DNA from: Rathayibacter sp. SW19
GTDB lineage: Bacteria > Actinomycetota > Actinomycetes > Actinomycetales > Microbacteriaceae
Assembly (NCBI RefSeq): GCF_030866825.1
Contig: NZ_CP133020.1
Coordinates: forward strand, 4,030,001 to 4,094,000
Reading direction: 5' to 3'
DNA length: 64,000 nucleotides
Shown here: in pieces, positions 1 to 9,264 of the stretch
How positions within the stretch are numbered: the first letter of the stretch is position 1
How the letters are laid out: each line of letters opens with the position of its first letter
The notes under the pieces: generated by a model
The model's input: the letters and a program-made list of their open reading frames with translations, nothing else
Database searches by the model: none
What the model was told of the DNA's origin: nothing
Made by a program: the position numbers and the translations under genes

Positions 1-54
1 TCTCGTTCGACATTCGTAGGTCCAGAGTTGGGTGCATCGTCCGCACGCAGTATG

Positions 55-68
55 TGGTAACGTTACCA
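55..68. promoter_or_regulatory. LacI-type operator
   Basis: TGGTAACGTTACCA is a perfect 14-bp palindrome with a central CG, the usual form of a LacI/GalR-family operator. It ends 18 bases before the ATG of the ROK kinase gene and 8 bases before its AGGAGG ribosome-binding site, so a bound repressor would block this mannose operon. The matching repressor is not next to the site in this window. Confidence 0.75.
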
Positions 69-86
69 GCATTATCAGGAGGAACG

Positions 87-1010
87 ATGACAACGTTGTG
101 CATTGACCTAGGCGGCACGTCGGCCAAACTCGGCGTGTACGACGCCGGTCGTGCGCTTTCTTCCGCACGCATTCCGGTTTCCGGTCACCCCGTCGATCTC
201 GAAACCATTCGTCTCGCAGCCGGGGATTTGCGCGCGACGGTCGACGCCGTCATCGACCAGGTCGCGGTCGCCGTGCCGGGCATCGTCGACCAGGCCAGCG
301 GCACTCTTGTGGCCGCCCACGGCAAGTACACATACGCACTGGGGATGGACCTTCGATCATGGGCGGCACAAGTCTTTGATGTGCCTGCGCTGATTGAAAA
401 CGATGCCCGCGCAGCGCTGTTCGGCGAGGTCGCTTTCGGGGTCGCTCAAGGCCACACCGACGCCGTCCTGGTCATGCTCGGAACCGGTATCGGCACCGCC
501 GCGATAATGGATGGCCGCCTCATCCGCGGCGCTCACGACCATGCGGGCGTGCTTGGTGGCCACGTCACCGTCGACATCGACGGCCCACTCTGCAATTGCG
601 GCAACGTTGGCTGCGCCGAGGCGGTTGCAAGCACCTGGGCGCTCGAGCGAGCGATTCGCGAGCACCCGGAATTCGCGACCTCGGATGCCTGGCACCGTCT
701 GCTTGAGAACGGCTCAGTCGGCATTCTCGACCTGATGTCAGCTGACGATGACATCGCCCGCGACGTCCTGCAGCGATTCGTGCGCATCTGGGGTGCCGCC
801 GCTGTTTCGTTGTGCCACGCATATGACCCCGACGTCGTCGTGGTGACAGGCGGCGTCTTGCGCACACCCGTTCACGTGCTCCCCGCCCTCACCTCATACA
901 TAAACACGCATCTGTGGTCGTCGTTCCCGCGGCCGCGGATGCTTCTCCCCGAGAATCCGGAGCACTCCGTACTTCTTGGGCTTTCGGCGTTGGCCGAATC
1001 CAACCGTTGA
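87..1010 (+). CDS. ROK-family sugar kinase
   Basis: This 307-residue protein is a cytoplasmic ROK kinase that would phosphorylate a hexose with ATP. Visible motifs are the N-terminal phosphate loop DLGGT (residues 7-11), PGIVD (64-68), the ENDA segment with the probable catalytic Asp106, LGTGIG (131-136) and the ROK zinc motif CNCGNVGCAE (169-178). The ATG at 87 was chosen because AGGAGG lies at 77-82. An in-frame GTG at 54 overlaps the operator and is unlikely. The next gene begins 17 bases downstream and is a phosphomannose isomerase, so mannose or fructose is the likely substrate. That specificity is inferred from context. Confidence 0.85.
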   Translation: MTTLCIDLGGTSAKLGVYDAGRALSSARIPVSGHPVDLETIRLAAGDLRATVDAVIDQVAVAVPGIVDQASGTLVAAHGKYTYALGMDLRSWAAQVFDVPALIENDARAALFGEVAFGVAQGHTDAVLVMLGTGIGTAAIMDGRLIRGAHDHAGVLGGHVTVDIDGPLCNCGNVGCAEAVASTWALERAIREHPEFATSDAWHRLLENGSVGILDLMSADDDIARDVLQRFVRIWGAAAVSLCHAYDPDVVVVTGGVLRTPVHVLPALTSYINTHLWSSFPRPRMLLPENPEHSVLLGLSALAESNR

Positions 1011-1027
1011 CCATTGAAAGGATTCTG

Positions 1028-2806
1028 GTGACTCACGCAACCGACGCCCGTACTAACTACATCACCCAACCGACGATCCCGCTGCCTGCTGGAAGCACGA
1101 TCTGGACAGGTGATGACGCATGGGGGCACTTGGCCGACGCTGCCTCGGCGTCAGCCGCGTCAGTCATTGCGATCGACACCTACCCGGGGGTCGACCTGCC
1201 CCAAATGCTCGCAACTCTCCAACGCGCCATGCCGACATTCACGATCGTCAACGTCGAGGAGAGGGCCGCGCTGCCGATCGAGGCGATCGATGGACTGATC
1301 GGACGGAATCTGACCGAGGACCGAGTCTTCGGCGTTCTGAGCAACTACGCGCTCGACGAGTTCTACGACGCACAAGCCCTGCTCGACCTCGGTGCCGAAA
1401 TCGCTTCTTCCGGCCAGCCGACGATTGTCGTCGGCTGGGGTGCGACGCTCGCCGTTTCGGATGCCGACATCGTGGTGCTCGCGGACCTCGCGCGCTGGGA
1501 GATTCAGCGGCGGCAGCGCGCGGGCGCCCCGAATTGGCGATGCGACAACGGCTCCGAAGACGATCTCCGCAAGTACAAGCGTGGCTTCTTTGTCGAATGG
1601 CGCACTGCTGACCAGCACAAGCGCACCTTCCTGGACCGCGTGGACTTCCTCCTCGACACAAATCGCGGTATCGAGGAGGCCGCATTGATCACCGGCGACT
1701 CATTCCGACTCGCGCTTCAGACAGCCGCTACGAAACCGTTCCGCGTCGTGCCCTTCTTCGACCCCGGAGTCTGGGGCGGACAATGGATGAAGCAAAAGAT
1801 CGGATTGGACCCGGCATCCGAGAACTATGCTTGGTGTTTCGATTGCGTGCCCGAAGAGAACTCGCTCCTGCTCGAGCGGGACGGTCGCGTCGTTGAAATT
1901 CCGGCCATGGATCTCGTGCTGAGTCAGCCGCGCACACTGTTGGGTGATCGCACTTTCTCACGCTTCGGCGCCGAATTCCCCATCCGCTTCGACCTTCTCG
2001 ACACAATGGGAGGCGGCAACCTCTCGTTGCAGGTCCACCCATTGACGGACTACATGCAACGCACCTTCGGAATGCACTACACGCAAGACGAGAGCTACTA
2101 TCTGCTGGACGCCGACGAGAGCGCGGTCGTCTACCTCGGCCTGAAGACCGGCACCGACCCGCACGAACTCGAGTCGGCACTTCGTCAGGCAAGCGACGGG
2201 CAGCATCCGTTCCCGGCTGACGAGTTCGTCAACCGATTTCCGGCCAAGAAGCATGATCATTTCGCCATCCCGGCCGGAACAGTGCACTGCTCCGGCGCCA
2301 ATTCGATGGTGTTGGAAATCTCGGCAACTCCGTTCATCTTCACGTTCAAACTCTGGGACTGGGATCGGCTCGGCCTCGACGGTGTTCCCCGGCCTGTTCA
2401 CATCGACCACGGCGTGAAGAACATCCAATGGGAGCGGGACACGACGTGGGTCGAGGACAATCTGCTCGACACCGTCGAGTTGATCTGCGAATCGGAAGAC
2501 GTCACCGAAGAGCGCACGGGCTTGCATGCTCTCGAATTCATCGAGGTGCGGCGCCACTGGTTCTCTGAAGAAGCGGCGCACGACACAGATGGAACAGTGA
2601 ATGTCCTCAACCTCGTCGAAGGCGATGAAGTCGAGGTCGTGAGCCCGAGCGGCGCATTCGAACCGTATGTGGTGCACTACGCAGAGACGTTTATCGTACC
2701 CGCGGCAGTAGGGCCATATTCCATCCGGCGCACAAAAAACTCGGCGAGCGAGCGATTCGCGACGGTCAAGGCCTATGTGCGCGGCACGCGAACAAGCGAC
2801 GAGTAA
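1028..2806 (+). CDS. class I mannose-6-phosphate isomerase, long form
   Basis: The 592-residue product should interconvert mannose 6-phosphate and fructose 6-phosphate. The metal-site motif QVHP (about residue 334) and the cupin segment HDHFAIPAGTVHCSG (about 408-422) are clear. Classical enzymes are about 300-400 residues. This one has roughly 280 extra N-terminal residues with an alpha/beta, P-loop-like appearance (GVDLP, TIVVGWG, ALITGDSFR) that I could not assign to a reaction, although long forms of this family do exist. GTG at 1028 was preferred over upstream starts because GAAAGGA precedes it and it lies just after the kinase stop. It is probably co-transcribed with the kinase and the GH38-like gene. 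Confidence 0.82.
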   Translation: MTHATDARTNYITQPTIPLPAGSTIWTGDDAWGHLADAASASAASVIAIDTYPGVDLPQMLATLQRAMPTFTIVNVEERAALPIEAIDGLIGRNLTEDRVFGVLSNYALDEFYDAQALLDLGAEIASSGQPTIVVGWGATLAVSDADIVVLADLARWEIQRRQRAGAPNWRCDNGSEDDLRKYKRGFFVEWRTADQHKRTFLDRVDFLLDTNRGIEEAALITGDSFRLALQTAATKPFRVVPFFDPGVWGGQWMKQKIGLDPASENYAWCFDCVPEENSLLLERDGRVVEIPAMDLVLSQPRTLLGDRTFSRFGAEFPIRFDLLDTMGGGNLSLQVHPLTDYMQRTFGMHYTQDESYYLLDADESAVVYLGLKTGTDPHELESALRQASDGQHPFPADEFVNRFPAKKHDHFAIPAGTVHCSGANSMVLEISATPFIFTFKLWDWDRLGLDGVPRPVHIDHGVKNIQWERDTTWVEDNLLDTVELICESEDVTEERTGLHALEFIEVRRHWFSEEAAHDTDGTVNVLNLVEGDEVEVVSPSGAFEPYVVHYAETFIVPAAVGPYSIRRTKNSASERFATVKAYVRGTRTSDE

Positions 2807-2839
2807 GACTCTCGATTAACGAATGGAATCGATCAATTC

Positions 2840-4885
2840 ATGATCAAGACAGTGCACGTCGTCTTCAAGACACACCTCGATCTTGGCTTTACCGGATACG
2901 CCGCCGATGTCGTCGATAAATATGAGAACGACTACATCCCGAAGGCCATCGCATTAGCCGAGCAGCTGGCCGAAAGCGACAGCGGGACCAGCTTTATCTG
3001 GACGACCGGTTCGTGGCTGATCAATCATGTGCTCGAAGCCGGCTCGCCGGCTCAGGTTGAGCAGCTCGAGCGGGCTATCCGGGCTGGCCACATCGCGTGG
3101 CACGGGCTGCCTGTTTCAACGCACACCGAGGCAATGGATCCACTGCTGTTCGACTACGGCCTATCGATCGCCGCCCGGCTCGATCGCCGATTCGGAATCA
3201 CAACGACATCGGCGAAAATGACCGATGTCCCCGGGCACACGATCGGGATGGTGCCGCTCCTCGCACGCGCCGGGATTCGATATCTCCACCTCGGCGTGAA
3301 TCCTGCTTCGGCCGTTCCGGACGTTCCGCCTGCCTTCGTCTGGCAGGCGGAGGACGGGTCTGAGGTGGTTGTAAGTTACGACGCTGCCTACGGTTCCGCG
3401 GTGCCGGGTCAGGCAACAGAACTGGACGGGTGCGAGGGCGCACTCTATCTCGCCTTTACAAACGACAACACGGGTCCGCCGACCCCGGAGGATATTGCCG
3501 CACTATTCGACCTCCTGAAGCAGAAGTATCCGGAAGCGACGGTGCGTGCCTCGACACTCGAGGCGTACGCAAAAGACATCATGGCGATACGGGAGCGCTT
3601 GCCCATCCTGACGGAAGAAATCGGCGACACCTGGATACATGGGATCGCGAGCGATCCGCTCCGAGTATCGCAGTTCCGAGAACTCCTACGGCTGCGCACC
3701 GCATGGGTGGCCGACGGCCGGATCATAGTCGGCACGCCCGAATACAACGCGTTCAGCGACCCTCTGCTTCTGGTGGCCGAGCACACGTGGGGTGAGGACC
3801 TCAAGACGTTCCTCCCCGACTTCGTCAACTACGCCAAAACGGACTTCCAGAGAGCTCGAGCGGCCGATGCCGAGCACTTGTACAGCGATTTCGAACGGTC
3901 GTGGCAGGAGCAACGAGATCGGATCACCCAGGCGATAGACGGCCTCGAAGACAACAAGCGACATGAGGCACAGCAGGCCCTGCAAGCACTCACCGCGACT
4001 GCCGCCAATGCCCAAATGGACCCAATCGGCGTCAACTCAACGCACCGGCTGGGCAACTTCGAAGTCGTGTTCGACAGCGATGGGTCCGTTGCCTCGCTGG
4101 TCGACAGTACCGGCACGCAATGGGCCGGCCCCGAGAATGCGCTCGGCGCGTATACCTACCAGACGTTCGGCGCCGGCGACTATGAGCGCTGGATTCGCGA
4201 GTATTGCCGGGATCTGAGTGTGACAGGCGACTGGGCGCTCGCTGATTTCGGCAAGCCCGGGTTTGAGTACGTCGACCCGCAACCGAAGAACGCCACGTAT
4301 CGACCACGTGTCGAAATGCTCGGCAGTACGTCTTCCTCCAGTGGCGACACCGTACGCATCGAGCTTGGAATGCCGCCGGAGGCAACAGACCAGTTCGGAG
4401 CACCGCGACGGATTGTGATCGTCTACTTCTTCGACGCCACCGAACCCACAATCGACATCACGCTGAGCCTTGAAGGTAAGGACGCCAATCGTCTCCCCGA
4501 AGCGAGTTGGTTCGCGATCAACCCGCGAGTGGCTAATCCCAACCTGTGGAAGATTGACAAGCTCGGCGTGTGGGTTGACCCGTCACAAGTCGTGCGCAAC
4601 GGAAACAGAAATCTGCACGCCGTTCTCAGCGGCGCCCACTATGCAGACTCTTCGTCAACCGTGGATATCAAGACACTCGATGCGCCTGTTGTCGCAATCG
4701 GCGAACCCCGCATATTGGCGTTCGACAATCGCTTCGGTGACCCTGCCCGCGGGTTCCACTTCAACCTCCAGAACAACGTCTGGGGAACCAATTTCATGAT
4801 GTGGTTTGAGGAGAACGTCAACTACCGGTTCCAACTCACTCTTGCGACGACTCATAGGCGAATCGACACGTCAAAAGCAAAATAG
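2840..4885 (+). CDS. DUF5054 / GH38-like putative alpha-mannosidase
   Basis: The 681-residue protein opens with a KTHLDLGFT motif (residues 10-18). The His-x-Asp pair matches the zinc ligands of GH38-type alpha-mannosidases. A TDVPGHT segment near residue 128 could carry the nucleophile Asp. The rest looks like an alpha/beta catalytic domain, a helical segment (about 330-390) and a C-terminal beta-rich domain. No signal peptide is seen, so it should act inside the cell on imported mannosides. It follows the isomerase by 33 bases with only a weak ribosome-binding site. The link to mannose rests on the fold and on the neighbouring kinase and isomerase. The exact glycosidic bond is unknown. Confidence 0.7.
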   Translation: MIKTVHVVFKTHLDLGFTGYAADVVDKYENDYIPKAIALAEQLAESDSGTSFIWTTGSWLINHVLEAGSPAQVEQLERAIRAGHIAWHGLPVSTHTEAMDPLLFDYGLSIAARLDRRFGITTTSAKMTDVPGHTIGMVPLLARAGIRYLHLGVNPASAVPDVPPAFVWQAEDGSEVVVSYDAAYGSAVPGQATELDGCEGALYLAFTNDNTGPPTPEDIAALFDLLKQKYPEATVRASTLEAYAKDIMAIRERLPILTEEIGDTWIHGIASDPLRVSQFRELLRLRTAWVADGRIIVGTPEYNAFSDPLLLVAEHTWGEDLKTFLPDFVNYAKTDFQRARAADAEHLYSDFERSWQEQRDRITQAIDGLEDNKRHEAQQALQALTATAANAQMDPIGVNSTHRLGNFEVVFDSDGSVASLVDSTGTQWAGPENALGAYTYQTFGAGDYERWIREYCRDLSVTGDWALADFGKPGFEYVDPQPKNATYRPRVEMLGSTSSSSGDTVRIELGMPPEATDQFGAPRRIVIVYFFDATEPTIDITLSLEGKDANRLPEASWFAINPRVANPNLWKIDKLGVWVDPSQVVRNGNRNLHAVLSGAHYADSSSTVDIKTLDAPVVAIGEPRILAFDNRFGDPARGFHFNLQNNVWGTNFMMWFEENVNYRFQLTLATTHRRIDTSKAK

Positions 4886-5334
4886 TGCACGGAACACTTA
4901 CCCGTTCGATCGTGAGTCGGTCATCGGATTCGCACGATTGTCCCTGCTACCCACTCAACAGTGATGTTCGAACGCGGGCGCTTGCTGAAGTCTGCGGCAT
5001 CTCCCCGCTCGGCTCCCGATCCTTTGTCCCTGCGGTAGCGGCACCGTTCAGGTCGAGCTCCGGCTGCTCAGCCTGGAGATGCTCCGTGCGTTCGCTGAAC
5101 AAGACGGCGGCACCCAAGACACGGCCGTATGGGTAGTCAACACGGCGGGCGCGCAGCCGGGCGAACTGCTGAGGTCGTTCCTCCTTGAGAGCATCCGGCA
5201 AATGAGCACGTCGGTATGCGTCATAGAAGCAAAGACGCGCGCGACGATCTCGTTTGCGGAGAGCAATCACACCACTCCGGTTCAGCATCACGCCGGTCGC
5301 GTTGTCGGGTTCCTGATCGATCTCAGCACTGTGC
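4886..5334. other. Gene-poor, degraded stretch
   Basis: No convincing gene is seen here. Several overlapping open frames exist on both strands (for example 4947-5486 minus and 5079-5759 plus), but none shows a recognisable domain or a good ribosome-binding site. Because the stretch runs into the IS1595 remnant, it is probably the worn flank of a mobile element. Confidence 0.5.
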
Positions 5335-5592
5335 CCGGTGGGGCCAATTACATGCTCACATCGTACCTCGGTGACGGCAGGCACAATTTTCGATCGGACC
5401 CGCACCCCGTTGACGGTGTAGTTACAGGTGGTGTGGTCGTTCGCTACCGCCAAGGACGGCATCCCTGCGCTCCGGCTGCAGCGCACATTGCAATTCGGTT
5501 CGTATCAGACCGCGTGGGCGATGCCGCACCGGTTGTAGCAGGTGCTGATCTGGCAAGGCCGGGCGCTGCCCTCCGGGCAGGTGGAGACCACC
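5335..5592 (+). pseudogene. IS1595-family transposase remnant
   Basis: In the frame starting at 5368 the sequence reads SVTAGTIFDRTRTPLTV, a stop, then LQVVWSFATAKDGIPALRLQR and QFGSYQTAWAMPHRL, another stop and finally LPSGQVETT. This is the conserved middle of ISXO2/IS1595 transposases, covering the end of the zinc ribbon and the start of the DDE domain. Two in-frame stops, loss of the N-terminal half and loss of the catalytic C-terminal part show that it is dead. It ends shortly before the first TTATGCGAAG motif at 5639. Confidence 0.8.
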
Positions 5593-5638
5593 AGGCGAGA
5601 CCTGCTGGCCTGGCTCCGGCAAGCGATCTAAACTCCGG

Positions 5639-5762
5639 ATTATGCGAAGAGACTGGCCCCCACCAAGCCGCCCACCAAGCCGCCCACCACCCCAAACACC
5701 GACAAACTTCACATAACCGAAGACTTCACATCGGACGAGTTATGCGAAGTTTCGCATAACTC
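5639..5762. repeat. Cluster of TTATGCGAAG motifs with a 26-bp palindrome
   Basis: GAGTTATGCGAA (5737-5748) is followed after two bases by its exact reverse complement TTCGCATAACTC (5751-5762). A further TTATGCGAAG begins at 5639 and a variant ACTTCACATAA lies near 5707. The palindrome abuts the point where the IS630 transposase sequence stops, and the first motif lies just beyond the IS1595 remnant. The 124-bp segment therefore looks like the footprint or joined ends of a mobile element or a recombinase site. A CCACCAAGCCGC tandem repeat lies inside it. Confidence 0.6.
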
Positions 5763-6131
5763 ATCCACAGAGTAGACAACGGCCGCCTCCGGCGGATTCA
5801 GATATAGGCCAACAATGTCGTAGACCTTCCCCACGAACTGCGGGTCGGTGGCGAGTTTGAACCCGTCCTGACGGTGCGGCTTCATTTCGAACGACTTCCA
5901 GATCCGTCCGATCGTCGATTTCGACAGACCGGAGCGTTCAGCCCTCTTCGTTCTCGACCAGTACGTTGCGTTCTTCGGCGGTGACTCCAGTGTCGCCACC
6001 ACGACTTCCTCGACTTGATCGTCGGTGATTGTAGGCGGACATCCCGGACGCCGCTCATCGACCAGACCCTCCATTCGGGTCTCAACGAATCGGGCCCGCC
6101 ACTTGCCGACCGCCACCACATTGCACCCCAA
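5763..6131 (-). mobile_element. IS630-family transposase fragment
   Basis: Read on the minus strand this stretch encodes VGKWRARF, PGCPPTITDDQVEEVVVATL, SGLSKSTIGRIW and VGLYLNPPEAAVVYSVDE, which are typical of the helix-turn-helix linker and the first DDE Asp region of actinobacterial IS630 transposases. The N-terminal recognition helices and everything after the first catalytic Asp are missing. The upstream end is fused directly to an rraA-like sequence, and the downstream end stops at the TTATGCGAA palindrome. It is a non-functional fragment embedded in an open frame running from 6569 to 5709. Confidence 0.85.
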
Positions 6132-6648
6132 TACGCCGCCGAGGTCGCCAAAGATGAGATCGCCGGGCGTCGCGCACACGCCGTCGATCTCGATCGGCAC
6201 CCTGTAGTCTCGCAGGACCATCCGTACCGAGGAGTCCTGGGCGTAGCCGACCCAGCTGAACACCGGGAAGTGTCGGGCGAGCACCTGCTTCGTGTCCCGG
6301 TGACAACCGTCCACTATGGCACCGACCGCGCCGCTGCGCAGTCGCCGTGAGGATCTCGCCTCAGATGGCCACCGGCTGGACGACACGCGTGCTGAGGTAG
6401 ACCTCGCCGGGCTCGAGCTGATCCAGCGCGTCCGTGAGCAGCCCGAACGGCTTTCCCTGCATTCCGTAGACATCAGTGACGATGGCTGGCATCGCCCGGC
6501 CAGCTGCATCTGCGGCAGCACTGGGCGGACCTTGGGCGGAAGGAACCAGATGGGTGCGACCCAGATCATCCAGGATGTCGCCGACGACCGGTGTGTACAA
6601 TCGTGATTTCATCAGCGCGACGGTCTCCGCATCGCTACGGGTCGTCAT
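6132..6648 (-). pseudogene. RraA-like aldolase pseudogene
   Basis: The minus strand from the ATG at 6648 encodes a protein parallel to the intact RraA-like enzyme at 17821: KSRLYTPVVGDILDDLG, GRAMPAIVTDVYG and LTDALDQLEPGEVYL. After that the frame is lost. It resumes in another frame as RGAVGAIVDGCHRDTKQVLA, HFPVFSW and DYRVPIEIDGVCATPGDLI. At least two frame changes are needed, and the last 45 or so residues are replaced by the IS630 fragment. It sits just upstream of the ribose-type ABC operon's 3' end, as a broken relative of the intact gene. Confidence 0.85.
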
Positions 6649-6689
6649 GCTCTTGGTCCTCCATCGTCGTTCTCTTGTGGACCACTCAC

Positions 6690-7709
6690 TCACTCGCTCG
6701 CGGTGCGTCGGGTGCGCCAGACGTTGATGATCACAGCGACCAGCACCACGGCGCCTTGGATGACTGCTTGCGCGTATGGATTGACGTTCAGCAAGACCAT
6801 GCCGTTCAGGATGGCGGCCATGAAGATCACACCCATGATGGTGCCAATGACTGTTCCTTTGCCGCCCGCCAATGCGGTGCCGCCGATGATGGTGGCTGCG
6901 ATGGCCTGGAATTCGAGGCCCACGGCGATCGTGCTATTTCCCGACGCAAGCTGTGCGCTCTGGAGGAGCCCGGCGATCGCCGCGGACAGTGCAGAGATCA
7001 TCATCACGGCGATCTTCACGCGCTTGACAGGGATTCCCGATAGGGTTGCCGCCTTTGAATTACCGCCGACCGCATAGATGGACCGCCCGAAAACCGTGCG
7101 CTGGGCGATGACTGCGACGATGAGGGCCACAGCGGCGAGATAGATCGCTGCCACCGGAATCCCCAAGACCTGACCAGAGCCCCAATAGAAGAAGTCACCG
7201 GGGTTCAATGGCAGTGGGAAGTTGTTCGTGATGAGTTGCGCCAGTCCACGCAGGCTCAGGTAGAGCGCCAATGTAGAGATGAAGGTCGGTACTCCGAAGT
7301 AGGTGCGCATGACTCCAGTGAACCCGCCGATCACAAGTGCGATGAGGACGACCAGGATGACGGCGATCACCATCGGGATGTGCTGCTGTGCGACGAAGAC
7401 GCCGAGCAGTGAGGAGGAGAGCGCTGCCAGCGAGCCGACCGAAATGTCAATCTCACCTGACACGATGACGAGCGTCATTGCGAACGCAACGATTCCGAAG
7501 AATGCAGCATTCTGGAGAATCGCCAGTTGGTTGGAGGCTGTGAAAAAGATGGGGGAGGCGAACGAGAGCACGATGTAGAGCAGGATCAGGACCACCAGCA
7601 GCCCGAGGCTCTGCCAGCCCAACATCTTCTTGGCGGCGCGCTGCCAGGCACGGACCTTCACGGGCGCACGCTGCGAGGCCGCGACCGCTTCGGATGTTGA
7701 TTCAGTCAC
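6690..7709 (-). CDS. ribose-type sugar ABC transporter permease
   Basis: This 339-residue membrane protein belongs to the RbsC/branched-chain-type permease family (BPD_transp_2). It has a cytoplasmic N-terminus of about 30 residues, then eight to ten hydrophobic helices. The conserved segments GEIDISVGSLAALSS and GGNSKAATLSGI are seen around residues 85-100 and 225-236. The start overlaps the 3' end of the ATPase gene by 8 bases, showing translational coupling. It would form the channel of a pentose or hexose importer. The substrate cannot be read from the sequence, but the neighbouring sugar-acid genes suggest a monosaccharide or its acid. Confidence 0.9.
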   Translation of the reverse strand: MTESTSEAVAASQRAPVKVRAWQRAAKKMLGWQSLGLLVVLILLYIVLSFASPIFFTASNQLAILQNAAFFGIVAFAMTLVIVSGEIDISVGSLAALSSSLLGVFVAQQHIPMVIAVILVVLIALVIGGFTGVMRTYFGVPTFISTLALYLSLRGLAQLITNNFPLPLNPGDFFYWGSGQVLGIPVAAIYLAAVALIVAVIAQRTVFGRSIYAVGGNSKAATLSGIPVKRVKIAVMMISALSAAIAGLLQSAQLASGNSTIAVGLEFQAIAATIIGGTALAGGKGTVIGTIMGVIFMAAILNGMVLLNVNPYAQAVIQGAVVLVAVIINVWRTRRTASE

Positions 7710-9204
7710 TTTCTTCCTCCTGCTGGATGGTGAGGGCTAAAATTCGTTCCGCTGTAGCCTCGTCACCGATGAGTTGTTCTCGGATGCGGCCGTCCCGGAG
7801 CACGAGCACTCGATCACACACTTCTGCGAGCTCCTCAAGTTCGGACGAGACGAATATGGATGACACGCCGCGGTCCGCGAGATCACGGATCAATTGATAG
7901 ATCTGCCCCTTCGCGTGAAGATCCACGCCACGCGTCGGTTCGTCCAGCAGCAGCACGCGCATGTCGGCGGCCAGGGCACGGCCGATCACACCCTTCTGCT
8001 GGTTTCCACCTGACAGAGTGCCGATCTCCTGGGCGGGAGACGAGGCCCGAACGGACATCGACGCCATCGTCCTGGTGACGATGGCTGCCTCGCGCCGAGC
8101 GCGCAACCAGAGGGTAGGAAGCACCCGTCCCCTGGCTGAAAGAAGGATATTCTCGCCGATCCCCAGGATCGGCACGATGCCGCTCCCCTTCCGATCCTCC
8201 GAGGTGAAAGCGATACCGAGGTTCAGCATTCGCCGGGGGCGTCTGCGCAGACACGGCCGTCCGGCAACCTTCACGACGCCGGTGGCGTCGTGGCGCAGCC
8301 CGAAGATCGTTTCCAGAAGCTCGGTGCGCCCCGAGCCGAGCAGGCCGGCGACACCGAGCACCTCCCCCTCGTGCAGAGCGAAGGAGACACTCTGAAGACG
8401 TCCTGGGACATTCAGGTCCACGACCTCGATGATTGTAGGGGCCGTGGTCATGTCCCGTTTGACGTGAACGGTGGCGACGGACTCATCGCCGCTGATGAGT
8501 TCGGCCACGCGGTTGGTCGTCACGTCGGTGACGTTCTCGGTGGCGATGAGCTCGCCGTCACGTAACACGGTCAGAGTGTCAGCGACAAGCGGGATCTCCT
8601 TCATCCGGTGGGAGACGTAGACGATTGACATCCCTCCTTCGGCCAGTCGACGAACGAGCGCCAATAGGCTCGCCACTTCATGGGCGTTGAGGGCGCTGGT
8701 CGGCTCATCGAGGATTAGCACTCGGGGCTCCTCCGCAAGCGCCTTCGCGATCTCCACGATCTGCTGATCGGCCAGCGCGAGAGACCCGACCTGGACATCC
8801 AGAGGAACGTCGACACCCAGTCGAGCCAGCGCAGCGGACGCCTCGTCCCGAACCGCACGCTGGTTGATCAGGCCCGTGTGACTGGGCCATTTGCCCAGGG
8901 TGATGTTTTCGGCGACGGTGAGCCCTGGGACGAGACTGAACTCCTGGTGGACGACCGCGATGCCACCCTCGCGGGCGGCCCGGGGACTCGTCCATGTGAC
9001 GGTCTTGCCTTCTAGCGTCATAATTCCGCCGTCTGGCTGAAGCGATCCCGATACGAGGTTCACAAGTGTCGACTTGCCCGCACCATTTTTCCCGAGAAGC
9101 GCCCGCACCTCTCCCCGCTCAAGGGTGAAGTCGATACCCCTGAGCGCGCGTACCGCGCCGAAAGACTTCGACAGATCCCGGCACTGGAGAACCAGGTCGT
9201 GCAC
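7702..9204 (-). CDS. ribose-type sugar ABC transporter, two-domain ATPase
   Basis: The 500-residue protein has the tandem nucleotide-binding domains of RbsA/MglA/XylG ATPases. Domain 1 carries Walker A GKNGAGKST (about 38-46) and Walker B VLILDEPTSAL (about 160). Domain 2 has the usual degenerate Walker A GLLGSGRTE (about 290), the signature LSGGNQQKG and Walker B VLLLDEPTRGVD. The GTG at 9204 is preceded by AGGAGGTG, which fixes the start. It lies between the binding protein and the permease in the standard order for this importer class. Confidence 0.93.
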   Translation of the reverse strand: MHDLVLQCRDLSKSFGAVRALRGIDFTLERGEVRALLGKNGAGKSTLVNLVSGSLQPDGGIMTLEGKTVTWTSPRAAREGGIAVVHQEFSLVPGLTVAENITLGKWPSHTGLINQRAVRDEASAALARLGVDVPLDVQVGSLALADQQIVEIAKALAEEPRVLILDEPTSALNAHEVASLLALVRRLAEGGMSIVYVSHRMKEIPLVADTLTVLRDGELIATENVTDVTTNRVAELISGDESVATVHVKRDMTTAPTIIEVVDLNVPGRLQSVSFALHEGEVLGVAGLLGSGRTELLETIFGLRHDATGVVKVAGRPCLRRRPRRMLNLGIAFTSEDRKGSGIVPILGIGENILLSARGRVLPTLWLRARREAAIVTRTMASMSVRASSPAQEIGTLSGGNQQKGVIGRALAADMRVLLLDEPTRGVDLHAKGQIYQLIRDLADRGVSSIFVSSELEELAEVCDRVLVLRDGRIREQLIGDEATAERILALTIQQEEESD

Positions 9205-9264
9205 GGTGCACCTCCTTGAGAAACCTGGTCGGGGACACCTTGTATCCCCGACCTCGTGCGCGGA

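Noticed and set aside
4947..5759. Long open frames on both strands (179 and 226 residues)
   Set aside because: Neither shows a domain or good start, they overlap each other, and part of the same DNA is an IS1595 remnant in another frame.
5709..6569. 286-residue protein on the minus strand
   Set aside because: It is a chimera of out-of-frame RraA sequence and an IS630 fragment, so it is annotated as two remnants.
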